A DNA stretch of 64,000 nucleotides, from contig NZ_CP115184.1 of the NCBI RefSeq assembly GCF_029395675.1, positions 1,612,001 to 1,676,000 of the forward strand, written 5' to 3'. The translations under genes and the position numbers were made by a program. Shown piece after piece: positions 1 to 9,091 of this stretch (within the stretch, counting starts at the first letter, position 1; every line of letters starts with the position of its first letter). The notes below the pieces were generated by a model, which was not told where the DNA came from, did not search any database, and saw nothing but the letters and a program-made list of their open reading frames with translations. Origin of the DNA: Janibacter cremeus (GTDB lineage Bacteria; Actinomycetota; Actinomycetes; Actinomycetales; Dermatophilaceae).

Positions 1-3000
1 TCGTCCGGCACCCCGTCCCTGATGAGCTCCTCGGTCTTGCGCTGCAGCCGATCGGCCTGGGACCCGTCGAGGAAGTCCGGCACCATCGGTGCCAGGCGCC
101 CGACCTCCGCGAACCGCTCGATCTCGACCGCCGGCTGCAACCGTCCCGGCCGTGAGGCGAGGAACCAGCGCACCGACCGGTCCATGAGCCGGCGGAACTC
201 CAGGTACAGGCGGGTCTGCACCTGCGTGGGCACGACGTTGTCCAGGGCCTCCACGCGGGCGACGAAGTCGTCGAGGCCGAAGACCTCCCGGCTGACGAGG
301 AAGGCACGAGCGATCTGGACGGGCGTCGCACTCGTCTCCTCGCCGGCCCGCTGGACGAAGGTGATCCCGCCACGGTTGACGAGGTCGTTCGCCACGGCGG
401 TGGTCACGATCTCCCGGCGAAGGGGGTGCCCCGCCACGTCCTCGGCGAACCGCTCGTCACGCAGCGGGCCGGGGAAGTACGTGCGCAGCTGCCGCTCGGT
501 CGCCGGATCGTCGGGGAGGTCCGACTCGAGCAGGTCCTCCTTGAGGGCCATCTTCGAGTAGGCCAGCAGCACCGCCAGCTCCGGCGAGGTCAGGCCGCGG
601 CCCTCGTCGAGCAGGTCCTTCACCTGGGGGGCGGTCGGCAGGAACTCCAGCTCGCGGTCCAGGTCGCCGCGCTCGGTGAGCGACTCCATGAGGCGCTCGT
701 GCACGGCGAGCATCGTGCCGTCCTGGGCCCGGGCATTCCCCAGGAGGACGTTCTGCTCGTAGTTGTCGCGCAGCACCTGCTGGGCGACCTCGTCGGTCAT
801 CGACGCGAGCAGCTCGTCGCGGTCGTCCTTCGCGAGCGCGCCGCGGCGGATGGCCTCGCCCAGGAGGATCTTGATGTTGACCTCCCGGTCGGAGGTGTCC
901 ACGCCGGCGGAGTTGTCCACGGCGTCGGTGTTGAGGCGCACCCCCGCCAGCGCCGCCTCGACGCGGCCACGCTGGGTGGCTCCGAGGTTGCCCCCTTCGC
1001 CGACGACCCGGGCCCGGACCATGGACCCGGTGATGCGGATGGCGTCGTTGGCCCGGTCGCCGACGGCCGCGTCCGACTCCCCGTCCGCCTTGATGTAGGT
1101 GCCGATCCCGCCGTTCCACAACAGGTCCACCGGCGCCTGCAGCACCGCGTGGATCAGTTCGTTCGGCGTGAGGTCCGTGGGGCCGTCGAGGCCCAGTGCA
1201 CGGGCGGCCTGCTCGCTCACGGGGACGGACTTGGCGTGGCGGGACCACACGCCGCCACCCTCGCTGATCAGCGACCGGTCGTAGTCGTCCCAGGTACTGC
1301 GTGGCAGGGCGAAGAGGCGCTCACACTCGGCGAATGACACCGCCGCATCGGGCTCGGGGTCGATGAAGACGTGCATGTGGTTGAAGGCCGCCACGAGGCG
1401 GATGTGCTGCGACAGCAGCATCCCGTTGCCGAAGACGTCACCGGCCATGTCGCCGATGCCGACGACGGTGAAGTCCTCGGTCTGGGTGTCGTGGCCGAGC
1501 TCGCGGAAGTGTCGCTTGACCGACTCCCACGCTCCCTTGGCGGTGATCCCCATCCCCTTGTGGTCGTACCCGACCGATCCTCCGGAGGCGAAGGCGTCGT
1601 CGAGCCAGAAGCCGTACTCGCGGGCGATCGAGTTGGCCAGGTCGGAGAAGGACGCCGTCCCCTTGTCGGCCGCGACCACGAGGTAGGAGTCGTCGCCGTC
1701 GTGGCGGACCACCCGCTCCGGCGGCACGATCTCGCCCTGGACGCGGTTGTCGGTGACGTCGAGCAGCCCGGAGATGAATCGACGGTAGGCAGAGCGGCCG
1801 GCCTCCATCCACGCGTCACGGTCCAGGGCCGGGTCGGGCAGCTGCTTGGCGAAGAACCCGCCCTTGCTCCCCGTCGGCACGATGACGGCGTTCTTGACCA
1901 TCTGCGCCTTGACGAGACCGAGCACCTCGGTCCGGAAGTCGTCACGCCGGTCACTCCAGCGCAGACCACCACGGGCCACCGCCCCGAACCTCAGGTGCAC
2001 ACCCTCGACCTGCGGGCTGTGCACCCAGATCTCGAAGGCCGGGTGCGGCTTCGGCATGTCCGGGACCTCGGCCGGCTCGAGCTTGAAGGACATCCGCGGC
2101 AGGGGTGCGCCGTCCTCGTCGGTGACGAAGTAGTTCGTGCGCAGCGTCGCGCGGACGAACCCGACGAAGGAACGGATGATGCGGTCCTGCTCGAGCGACG
2201 AGACGTCCTCCAGGGCCGCGTCGATGCGCTCGATGCCCTCGGCCTCGGCGGCCTCCCGCGCCTCCCCCGCGACCGCGTCGAAGCGGTCGGGGTCGAACCG
2301 GGTCTCGAAGAGCTCGACGATCTCCCGGGCGACCCCGTGGTGCTCGACGATCGCGGCCTCGAGGGTGCGCTGCCCCCAGGAGCTGCCGATCTGCCGCAGG
2401 TAGCGGCCGATGGCCCGCAGCAGAGCGACCTGGCGCCAGGTCAGGCCGGCGCGGATCACCAGGGCGTTGAACCCGTCGGACTCCGTACGTCCCGACTGCA
2501 CTGCTGCCACCGCCGACTCGACGAGCTCGCGGAGCGCGTCGTGGTCGTGCGCCTCCCACACGGCCGGGTCGTCGACGCGCAGGCTGAAGTCGTAGATGCC
2601 CGCGGCGACGCCGTCCTCCCGGGTGAGCGTGTAGGGCTCCTCCTCGATGACCTGGACACCCAGGTCGCGGAAGATCGGCATGAGGTCGTCGAGGATCAGC
2701 TCCTCGATGCTGAAGATCTTGAACCGGCGGATCGCGGGGTCGTCCCCGCCACCGTGGCCGGGACGGGGGTTGTACAGGGCGCAGGCGAAGGGGGTCCCCT
2801 GCCCCAGGCGCGCGAGGTTCTTCAGGTCCGCCAGCGCCTGGATGGCGTTGAAGTCCTCCTCGTAGTCGGCGGGGAAACCACCACTCCACGGGGCGATCAG
2901 CTGCTCGGCGTGCTCGTGCCCGACGAGCTCCTCGGCCTTGCGCACGAGACGCTCCTCCCACGTGAGGACCGCGGCCGTGATGGCCTCGTCGACGTCGTCG

Positions 3001-4400
3001 CGGGCCCTCCCCTCGGGCAGCCGGACGCCGTTGCTCCCCCGCAGGATGTAGTAGAGGCGGGCCATCGGCTCCTCGGAGACGTGCGCGGTGAAGGAGACCT
3101 CGTCCGAGCCGGTGGCCTCGCGCAGCTGCTCCTCGACCCGGTGCCGTACCGCGGTGGTGTACCGGTCACGGGGCAGGTAGATCATCGCCGTGACGAACTG
3201 CCCACCGGAGTCCAGCCGCAGGAAGGTCGCCGTGCGCATGCGGTGGACCATCTGCTGGATGCGGGTCACCACGCGCAGGAGGTGCTCGACGGGAGCCTGG
3301 AAGAGCTCGTCGCGGGGGAAGGTCTCGAACAGCCGTCGGGCGAAGCCTCCGGAGTGGCTGTTGTGGGACCACCCGGAGCGGTCGAGGACCGCCTGCACCT
3401 TGTCGGCGATGAGCGGGATCGTGAGCACGGAGCTGGTGTAGGCCGTCGACGCGAAGAGGCCGGCGAGGCGCCGCTCCACCAGCCGTCCCTCGTCGTCATG
3501 GACGCGCACGGCGATGAGGTCGGGGTGGGTCACCCGGTGCACCGGCAGGACCGCCCGCGACTTGCCGATGGACAGGGCGGTCCCGGCCGCCACCTGCTCG
3601 TCGGGACCACCGAGCGGGGTGATCGACTCGGCGGTGGAGTCGTCGCGGAGCATGCCCAGCCCGCTGCCCGCGATCGGGGTGACCGTGACGGACCCGTCGG
3701 CGGCGACCTCGACCTCGTGGTCACGGGTGCCGATGAAGGTGAAGTGGTGGTCGACGAGCCACCGGAGGAACTCTGCGGCGGCCCGCTGCGAGTCGCTCGA
3801 CCCCGGCCCCCGGCCTGCCTCGAGATCGGCAGCCAGCCGCAGGGTCGCGTCCTGCATCGGCTGCCAGTCCTCCACGGCCATCGCGACGGCATCGAGGACC
3901 TCGCTGACCCGTTCCTCGACGAGCGCGTGGTCGCACCGGTCGGCCAGCTCGATGCGGATCCACGACTCCTCGACCTCGTCGGTCCCCGTACGTCCCTGCC
4001 CCGCGTCCACGTCGACGACCTCGACCAGCATCCCCTGTCCGTCACGACGCACGACGAGCTGCGGGTGCAGGAGCAGGGAGACCCCGATGCCCTCCCGGGA
4101 CAGCTCGCCGAGGACGGAGTCGACGAGGAAGGGCCGGTCTGCGGTGACGATGTGCAGGATGCCGTCGGCGGCGCGCACGATCGTCTCCTCGGGGCGGCAC
4201 TGCCGGGCCACGTCCCTGTGGGCACGGGCCATGGCGACGAGCGCCTCGGCGCCCCTGCCCTGCAGCTCGGTGGTGTCGCCGTGTCTGAGGTACCGCTCGA
4301 CGAAAGCCGGGTCGACGCCGGCGGCGGCGGCGGCCTCGGCGAGTGCAGCGGGGTCTCCGAGCACGACCTCGGGAGCGGAAGTGGCAGGCAGCTGGGCCAT
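1..4400 (-). CDS. gdh: NAD-specific glutamate dehydrogenase (large type), 3' end outside window
   Basis: Catalyses oxidative deamination of glutamate to 2-oxoglutarate with NAD, linking amino-acid catabolism to the TCA cycle. About 1,466 codons are visible and the frame stays open to base 1; the family is usually about 1,600 residues, so the C-terminus lies beyond the left edge. The substrate-binding signature GSKGGFF sits near residue 840, with the dehydrogenase core after it and the long regulatory N-terminal half before it. The ATG at 4400 begins MAQLPATSAPEVV and is preceded by GAGGACG about 8 bases upstream. It is divergent from the small WXG-like pair. Identity rests on length and core motifs and is strong. 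Confidence 0.93.
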   Translation of the reverse strand, partial: MAQLPATSAPEVVLGDPAALAEAAAAAGVDPAFVERYLRHGDTTELQGRGAEALVAMARAHRDVARQCRPEETIVRAADGILHIVTADRPFLVDSVLGELSREGIGVSLLLHPQLVVRRDGQGMLVEVVDVDAGQGRTGTDEVEESWIRIELADRCDHALVEERVSEVLDAVAMAVEDWQPMQDATLRLAADLEAGRGPGSSDSQRAAAEFLRWLVDHHFTFIGTRDHEVEVAADGSVTVTPIAGSGLGMLRDDSTAESITPLGGPDEQVAAGTALSIGKSRAVLPVHRVTHPDLIAVRVHDDEGRLVERRLAGLFASTAYTSSVLTIPLIADKVQAVLDRSGWSHNSHSGGFARRLFETFPRDELFQAPVEHLLRVVTRIQQMVHRMRTATFLRLDSGGQFVTAMIYLPRDRYTTAVRHRVEEQLREATGSDEVSFTAHVSEEPMARLYYILRGSNGVRLPEGRARDDVDEAITAAVLTWEERLVRKAEELVGHEHAEQLIAPWSGGFPADYEEDFNAIQALADLKNLARLGQGTPFACALYNPRPGHGGGDDPAIRRFKIFSIEELILDDLMPIFRDLGVQVIEEEPYTLTREDGVAAGIYDFSLRVDDPAVWEAHDHDALRELVESAVAAVQSGRTESDGFNALVIRAGLTWRQVALLRAIGRYLRQIGSSWGQRTLEAAIVEHHGVAREIVELFETRFDPDRFDAVAGEAREAAEAEGIERIDAALEDVSSLEQDRIIRSFVGFVRATLRTNYFVTDEDGAPLPRMSFKLEPAEVPDMPKPHPAFEIWVHSPQVEGVHLRFGAVARGGLRWSDRRDDFRTEVLGLVKAQMVKNAVIVPTGSKGGFFAKQLPDPALDRDAWMEAGRSAYRRFISGLLDVTDNRVQGEIVPPERVVRHDGDDSYLVVAADKGTASFSDLANSIAREYGFWLDDAFASGGSVGYDHKGMGITAKGAWESVKRHFRELGHDTQTEDFTVVGIGDMAGDVFGNGMLLSQHIRLVAAFNHMHVFIDPEPDAAVSFAECERLFALPRSTWDDYDRSLISEGGGVWSRHAKSVPVSEQAARALGLDGPTDLTPNELIHAVLQAPVDLLWNGGIGTYIKADGESDAAVGDRANDAIRITGSMVRARVVGEGGNLGATQRGRVEAALAGVRLNTDAVDNSAGVDTSDREVNIKILLGEAIRRGALAKDDRDELLASMTDEVAQQVLRDNYEQNVLLGNARAQDGTMLAVHERLMESLTERGDLDRELEFLPTAPQVKDLLDEGRGLTSPELAVLLAYSKMALKEDLLESDLPDDPATERQLRTYFPGPLRDERFAEDVAGHPLRREIVTTAVANDLVNRGGITFVQRAGEETSATPVQIARAFLVSREVFGLDDFVARVEALDNVVPTQVQTRLYLEFRRLMDRSVRWFLASRPGRLQPAVEIERFAEVGRLAPMVPDFLDGSQADRLQRKTEELIRDGVPD

Positions 4401-4579
4401 GGATGGGCGTCCTCGTTCTGCGTCGCGCGGGTGGTGTGGACGGCGATGTCCTTGCACCGAGGGTAGTACCAGCATGAGGTCCGTCACACGATGGCCCGTC
4501 GTCGGCCTCGGGCCGCCGACACGGACCTGTGGACACGGTGCGGCGGAGCCGCCCCCCGCGTCGCTACGCTGGCCGGACC

Positions 4580-4864
4580 ATGCCCCCTTCGCACCCGCGC
4601 CCCGAGGACGTCGCCGCCCTCGTCGACGCGCTCACGACGACCGGTGACCACTGCGCCGACGACGGCGACGAGCTCCTCGACCACATGGTCACCGTCGGGG
4701 ACCACGCCACCCAGGCGGCCCTGGAGACGATGATCGACACCGCGGTCGACACGCTGCGCGAGCTCTCCGCCACCTGCCGCGAGCTGTCGCTGTCCCTGTC
4801 CGCCGACGCGGCACCGACCCGCCCCACGAGCCGGGACGCCACCCACGCCCGGGAGTCGCGATGA
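4580..4864 (+). CDS. small helical protein, first gene of a WXG-like pair
   Basis: A 94-residue, acidic, helix-rich protein without signal peptide or membrane segment. I do not recognise a named family. The ATG at 4580 is chosen because a -10-like TACGCT lies at 4565-4570 and no better start has a ribosome site; an upstream ATG at 4529 would extend into the promoter. The stop overlaps the next start in an ATGA, so the two genes are probably translationally coupled. Size, helical character and pairing with a W-x-G protein resemble small ESX-type gene pairs. That link is inference; no ESX machinery is in the window. Confidence 0.7.
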   Translation: MPPSHPRPEDVAALVDALTTTGDHCADDGDELLDHMVTVGDHATQAALETMIDTAVDTLRELSATCRELSLSLSADAAPTRPTSRDATHARESR

Positions 4865-5382
4865 CCACCCCGCTGCTCGGCGACCCCGCCTCGATGAGCG
4901 CTCTCGGCGCCTCCCTGAGGCGTGCCGCGGCCCACCTGGGCGGTGACGGCGAGGACCTCTCGCGCGCCCTGGCCGAGGCCTCCCCGGGGTGGCGCGGTCC
5001 GCGCTCGGTCCAGCTGCGCCGACGCACCTCGACCGCAGCCGAGCAGACCACTGCCGTCGCGAGCGCCCTCGACGAGGTCGGACGGTCCCTCCAGACGGCG
5101 GCCACCGACCTGTCGACGGCGATCGCCCGCCTGCGTGAGCTCGAGGACGCCGCGGCCGCACTGGGACTCGAGGTGCGCGAGGGGGCGGTGACCAAGGGGT
5201 GGGGCATCACCGGCGTCGCGGACGCCGCGACCCTGCGCGACGAGGACGAGCGCCGCGAGCGCCTCCAGGAGCGGGTCCACCAGACCGTGACCACGCTCGG
5301 TCGGCACCGTGCCCGCCTGGCCACGGACCTCGCCCGGGCCCGGGAGCTGCTGGCACGGGCCTGCGACGAGCTGCGCGGGTGA
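4861..5382 (+). CDS. WXG100-like helical protein
   Basis: A 173-residue, mostly helical protein rich in Ala, Arg and Glu with no membrane segment. A W-R-G at residues 44-46 sits in a turn between two predicted helices (about 11-41 and 50-110), the arrangement of WXG100 proteins, which are normally about 100 residues. The extra C-terminal 60 residues form a further charged helix. Starts at the ATGA overlap with the preceding gene. The fold assignment is inference from motif placement; the protein could equally be an unrelated coiled-coil. No EccC, EccD or mycosin gene is nearby, so if it is secreted the machinery is elsewhere. Confidence 0.65.
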   Translation: MTTPLLGDPASMSALGASLRRAAAHLGGDGEDLSRALAEASPGWRGPRSVQLRRRTSTAAEQTTAVASALDEVGRSLQTAATDLSTAIARLRELEDAAAALGLEVREGAVTKGWGITGVADAATLRDEDERRERLQERVHQTVTTLGRHRARLATDLARARELLARACDELRG

Positions 5383-5404
5383 CGCCGGAGCCGGCCGACG
5401 GCGC

Positions 5405-5410
5405 TAGCGT
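5405..5410 (+). promoter_or_regulatory. -10 element (TAGCGT) of a leaderless promoter
   Basis: TAGCGT ends 6 bases before the ATG at 5417 and no Shine-Dalgarno sequence intervenes, so transcription probably begins at the start codon of the DUF2505 gene. Confidence 0.6.
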
Positions 5411-5416
5411 GTCGCC

Positions 5417-5905
5417 ATGAAGATCTCGCGCACCACCAGCCTGGACGCCGGCGTCGAGGACGTCTTCGCCGTCATCGCCACGCACGCGCACCAGCAGGCG
5501 AAAGTCGCGACCGAGCACGGCAGCTCGAGCGCGACGATCACCGATCTGGGCGGTGACCGTCTCGGAGTGCGCACCGAGCGGGAGCTGCCCACACGCAGGA
5601 TGCCCACGGTCGTCTCGTCCCTCGTCGGTGACACCCTGAAGGTGACCGAGGAGCAGACGTGGCACCCCCTTCGTGCGGACGGCACGCGCACCGCCGACCT
5701 CGAGCTCCACGTCACCGGAGCACCGATCCGCATGCGCGGGACCGTGACCCTCTCCCCCGCGGGCGGCGGCAGTCGGCTCGTCGTCGACGCCGACCTCACC
5801 TGCTCGGTGCCCCTGATCGGCAGGAAGGTCGAGGCTGCGGCGAAGCCGACGATCGAGGAGTCCTTCGACGACGAGGTGCGGCTGCTCAGGGAGCGACTGC
5901 GCTGA
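5417..5905 (+). CDS. DUF2505 domain protein (START/SRPBCC-like)
   Basis: A 162-residue cytoplasmic protein of the DUF2505 family, which adopts the lipid- or ligand-binding START-like fold; no enzymatic role is established. The sequence alternates beta strands (ISRTTSL, TITDLGG, LGVRTERELP) and closes with a long C-terminal helix (PTIEESFDDEVRLLRERLR), the usual layout of the fold. Start supported by a TANNNT box 6 bases upstream. Its last 20 bases overlap the end of the convergent DUF6912 gene. A hydrophobic ligand is likely but cannot be read from the sequence. Confidence 0.8.
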   Translation: MKISRTTSLDAGVEDVFAVIATHAHQQAKVATEHGSSSATITDLGGDRLGVRTERELPTRRMPTVVSSLVGDTLKVTEEQTWHPLRADGTRTADLELHVTGAPIRMRGTVTLSPAGGGSRLVVDADLTCSVPLIGRKVEAAAKPTIEESFDDEVRLLRERLR

Positions 5906-6281
5906 CCAACCCGTCCAGCTCGGTGACGTCGTACCAGAGAAGGTCGTCGTACCCGGTCCCGACGTCACCGCTGCCCTCCTCGACGTGGAACGAGACCACC
6001 TCACTCAGGGGCAGCGGGTCGGCCCCGTCGAGGAGTGCCCCGTCGCCGGCGTCCTCGCGCGTGCTCGTGTCCGCGGCCGCGACGACTCGCCGCCCCCGGC
6101 CCAGGGCCCGGGCAGCGTCCAGGGCCTGGCACATGGCCTCGAACTCCAGATCCTCCTCGTCGGCCCGGGGGTCGTCGGCGCGCAGGGCACCGGTCACCCC
6201 GTGGGCCTGCCGTGCCGGCAGGCGGCCGGCGGCACGGACCTCGGCGAGCTCATCCACGAGCAGGGGCAGGTAGACGCGCAT
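5886..6281 (-). CDS. DUF6912-like protein
   Basis: A 131-residue protein starting MRVYLPLLVDELAEVR, matching my recollection of the actinobacterial DUF6912 family (beta strand MRVYLP, then an acidic middle such as RADEEDLEFEAM). No catalytic motif is evident and function is unknown. Its ATG shares one base with the stop of the upstream acyltransferase (TGATG), pointing to translational coupling. A longer start upstream would lie inside the acyltransferase gene and is rejected. Its 3' end overlaps the convergent DUF2505 gene by 20 bases. Confidence 0.68.
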   Translation of the reverse strand: MRVYLPLLVDELAEVRAAGRLPARQAHGVTGALRADDPRADEEDLEFEAMCQALDAARALGRGRRVVAAADTSTREDAGDGALLDGADPLPLSEVVSFHVEEGSGDVGTGYDDLLWYDVTELDGLVSAVAP

Positions 6282-7711
6282 CAGGAGGACCTGTGCGATC
6301 CGGGCGTCGAGCGCAGCTCGGCGAGCGCGTCCTCGATGCACTGGGCCAGGAGGCCGAGGTCGGCCAGCGCCTCCCGGTCACCGTTGAGGCCGAAGTAGAC
6401 CTTTCCGTCGTAGGACGTCAGGCCGATGGCCAGACCCTGCTCCCGACCGAGGGGCATCACCGGGTAGGTCTCGCACAACCGGGACCCCTCGACGTAGAGC
6501 GCCTGCTGGGGACCGGGGACGTTGGTGATGACGAGGTTGAAGAGGCGACGCGACATGGCGCTGCCGAGCCGGGCGCCGAGACTGTGGAGGGTCGGCGGGG
6601 CGAAGCCGCCGATCGAGACGAGCGACCCCGCGTCGACGCCCTCCGCGGAGGCCGACTCGATCTGCTGACGCATCGCGAAGGAGATCTGGTGCAGCCGCAT
6701 CGAGGGGGCGTTCTCCCCGATCGGCAGGTCGATGAAGCACGCGGTCATGGCCGCGTCGGTGAGGTGGTCACCGGAACCGTCCACGATGCTCACCGGCACC
6801 ATGGCGCGCACCTTGGAGGTGCCGGTCACCGGCAGGCCGCGCGTCTGCATCCACGAGCGCAGGGCACCGGTGACGGTGGCGAGGATGACGTCGTTGATGG
6901 TCACGTCGTCGACGTACCGGCCCCGGGTCAGGCGGCTGCGCACCGCGCGGTAGTCGTCGAGATCGGTCTCGACCATGACGTAGCGGCGCGCGGCGCCGAC
7001 GGGGGCGTTGAGCGGGGAGCTCGGCGCCGGACGGGTACCCACCCGGGCCAGCGTGGAGACGACCCGCCCGGTGGTCTCGACGGCCCGGCGGCCGGTCTCG
7101 GTGACATCGCCGAGGCCGGACCGCACGCCCTGGAGGATTCGCGCGGGGTTGATCACCGAGCCGAGCACCGCGTCGGTGACCAGTCGCAGGTCGGAGGGCT
7201 CCGGGTGCGGCTCCCCGGCGCGCTCGTCGACCGGCACGGCGTCGGGGTCGACGATCAGGTGGGCGAGGTCGACCGCGTTGATGCCGTCGACCATCGCCTG
7301 GTGGGCCTTGGTGATGATGGCGAACGTGCCGTCGGCCATCCCCTCCACGAAGTACGCCTCCCACAGCGGTCGGTCCCGGTCGAGCGGGCGCGCCATGATC
7401 CGGGCCACGAAGTCCTCGAGCTCGAGGCGTGAGCCCGGCGCGGGCAACGCCGACCGGCGGACGTGGTAGGTCAGGTCGAAGTGGACGTCGTCGACCCACA
7501 CGGGGTTGTCCAGCCGTGCGGGCACCTCGCGGATGCGCTGGCGGTACCGGGCGTGCCCCGCGATCCGGTCCCCGACCACGACGATGAAGCGGTCGTAGTC
7601 GAAGCCCTCGGTGGGCGGTTGGAAGACCATGACGGACCCGACGTGCATCGGGAGGGTCGGCTCCTCCACGTAGAGGAAGGCCGCGTCGAGGGCACCGAGT
7701 CTGTTCACCAC
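6281..7711 (-). CDS. wax ester synthase/diacylglycerol acyltransferase (WS/DGAT) family protein
   Basis: A 476-residue member of the WS/DGAT family, which makes wax esters or triacylglycerol by transferring acyl groups from acyl-CoA. Visible family marks: PLWEAYFVEG near residue 115, the active-site region KAHQAMVDGINAVD at 135-148, IND in the C-terminal half, and NVPGPQQALY. The catalytic motif normally reads HHxxxDG; here it is H137-Q138-A-M-V-D142-G143, so the histidine that lines up with HxxxDG of related acyltransferases is glutamine. The codons are CAC CAG. It may be inactive, altered in activity, or a tolerated variant. GTG start with CACGAT 6 bases upstream; last base shared with the DUF6912 start. 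Confidence 0.85.
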   Translation of the reverse strand: MVNRLGALDAAFLYVEEPTLPMHVGSVMVFQPPTEGFDYDRFIVVVGDRIAGHARYRQRIREVPARLDNPVWVDDVHFDLTYHVRRSALPAPGSRLELEDFVARIMARPLDRDRPLWEAYFVEGMADGTFAIITKAHQAMVDGINAVDLAHLIVDPDAVPVDERAGEPHPEPSDLRLVTDAVLGSVINPARILQGVRSGLGDVTETGRRAVETTGRVVSTLARVGTRPAPSSPLNAPVGAARRYVMVETDLDDYRAVRSRLTRGRYVDDVTINDVILATVTGALRSWMQTRGLPVTGTSKVRAMVPVSIVDGSGDHLTDAAMTACFIDLPIGENAPSMRLHQISFAMRQQIESASAEGVDAGSLVSIGGFAPPTLHSLGARLGSAMSRRLFNLVITNVPGPQQALYVEGSRLCETYPVMPLGREQGLAIGLTSYDGKVYFGLNGDREALADLGLLAQCIEDALAELRSTPGSHRSS

Positions 7712-7738
7712 GCCGTCATCGTGGCACGGACGAGGCGA

Positions 7739-9091
7739 TCAGGCACCCCCGTGGGACTGTGACGTCCCCTGCGCGACGCGTGCGCCCCGGGGTCGGCGGA
7801 ACCAGCGTCGCGCGGGACGGCGAACCGGGGTGAGCCCGGTGAAGACGGCGGCGAGCCGGCCGATCGCCAGACGCAGCTCGCTCTCCGGCGCACACTCGAC
7901 GAGCGTCCGTCCGGACAGCAGCGCAGCGTCCGCCGCAGCGGGGTCGTCGGGGAGGAAGGTCACCTCCTCCAGCCCGGCGAAACGCTCCAGTGACTCCGCG
8001 ACACGTCGCCGTGGGTCCGGACCGACCGAGGAGGCGCGGACGCGGTTGACCACGGGCCGCGGCCGTGGCGAGGGCACCTGTCCCACGGCCTGGGCGGCCC
8101 GGACCATCCGCTGCAGCCCGACCGGGTCGGCCGCCCCGACGAGGAGCAGCTCGTCCGACTCCGCCAGGGCGGTCAGGGTCGTCGCATTGCGTCGTGGGGC
8201 GAGGGTGTCGTAGCTGAGCTCCTCGTCGTCCTCGATGTTGAACCCGCAGTCGAGGACGACGACGGCTGCCAGTGATCTCGCCAGGTCGATGATCTGCTCG
8301 ACGGCGGCCGGGCGCACCTCGGGCCACCGGCTGGCGGTCGGGATCCCCGTGAGCACGCGGAACCGCGGAGCGACCTCCACGGCCAGCCGGGCCAGCGACG
8401 GCAGGTCGAGGGTCCCCAGCTCCGAGGCCCGGGCTGCGGCGGCCAGCCCGGGCGCCTCGTCGAGCACGCTGAGCAGCTGCGCGACCGATGCGCCGTAGGT
8501 GTCCAGGTCGACGAGCAGGGTGGGCGTGCCGCTGGCGGCCACCTCGCTGGCGAGGTTGACGGCCAGCGTGCTCCGGCCGGGCGCCCCCGTGGGCCCCCAC
8601 ACGGCCACGACGGTCCCCGGGCCCTCGTCCTGCGGGACCGTCCCCGACTCGTCCCCGACGTCCTCCACCAGCGAAGGGGGTTGCTCGTCGGAGGGCGCTT
8701 CCTCCGGGTCGAGCGTGAGTCCGGCGATCTCCGTCGCGGTGGTCCCGGTGGAGGTCAGCGCCTCGACCAGGGCCTCCCGTGGGCTGCCAAGGTGGATGTG
8801 TCTCGGGATCCCCAGCTGTCGCAGCCGGCGCTCCTCGTCCTCGCCACCGTCCCGGCTCGCGGCCACGACCCGCACGCCGTGCTCACCGAGGTGCCGCAGG
8901 GCGTCCCGGTCGAGGCCGCGCAGCTCGGCGGAGACGAGTGCGACGTCGCCGTGGCCCGCGGATGCGGCAGCGAGCAGGTCGGCCAGGTCGGCGCAGCGTC
9001 GTCCCACGCCGATACCCGGGAGCCGGTCGACGATCTCGACCATGCGGCCCTCCCACTCGGGAGCGAGCGCGGTCAGGACGGTTGCGCTCAC
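7739..9091 (-). CDS. CpaE-like/MinD-type P-loop ATPase
   Basis: A 450-residue protein with an N-terminal receiver-like region (1-110), an acidic linker (about 115-160), and a ParA/MinD-type ATPase domain. The Walker A segment near residue 167 reads GPTGAPGRST: the usual Lys before Ser/Thr is Arg. The switch region has LLVDLDTYGASVAQLL and VVLDCGFNIEDDE. CpaE proteins localise Flp/Tad pilus assembly. The GTG start overlaps the stop of the SAF-domain gene by 4 bases, so the two are one operon, but no CpaF, TadB, TadC or pilin gene follows. It may work in a secretion or polarity system other than a pilus. Confidence 0.75.
   Translation of the reverse strand: MSATVLTALAPEWEGRMVEIVDRLPGIGVGRRCADLADLLAAASAGHGDVALVSAELRGLDRDALRHLGEHGVRVVAASRDGGEDEERRLRQLGIPRHIHLGSPREALVEALTSTGTTATEIAGLTLDPEEAPSDEQPPSLVEDVGDESGTVPQDEGPGTVVAVWGPTGAPGRSTLAVNLASEVAASGTPTLLVDLDTYGASVAQLLSVLDEAPGLAAAARASELGTLDLPSLARLAVEVAPRFRVLTGIPTASRWPEVRPAAVEQIIDLARSLAAVVVLDCGFNIEDDEELSYDTLAPRRNATTLTALAESDELLLVGAADPVGLQRMVRAAQAVGQVPSPRPRPVVNRVRASSVGPDPRRRVAESLERFAGLEEVTFLPDDPAAADAALLSGRTLVECAPESELRLAIGRLAAVFTGLTPVRRPARRWFRRPRGARVAQGTSQSHGGA

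Noticed and set aside
1371..4466. 1,031-codon plus-strand open frame opposite the glutamate dehydrogenase gene
   Set aside because: It is antisense to a clear enzyme gene; its translation is low-complexity Asp/Val/Gly/Arg-rich as expected of a GC-rich shadow frame.
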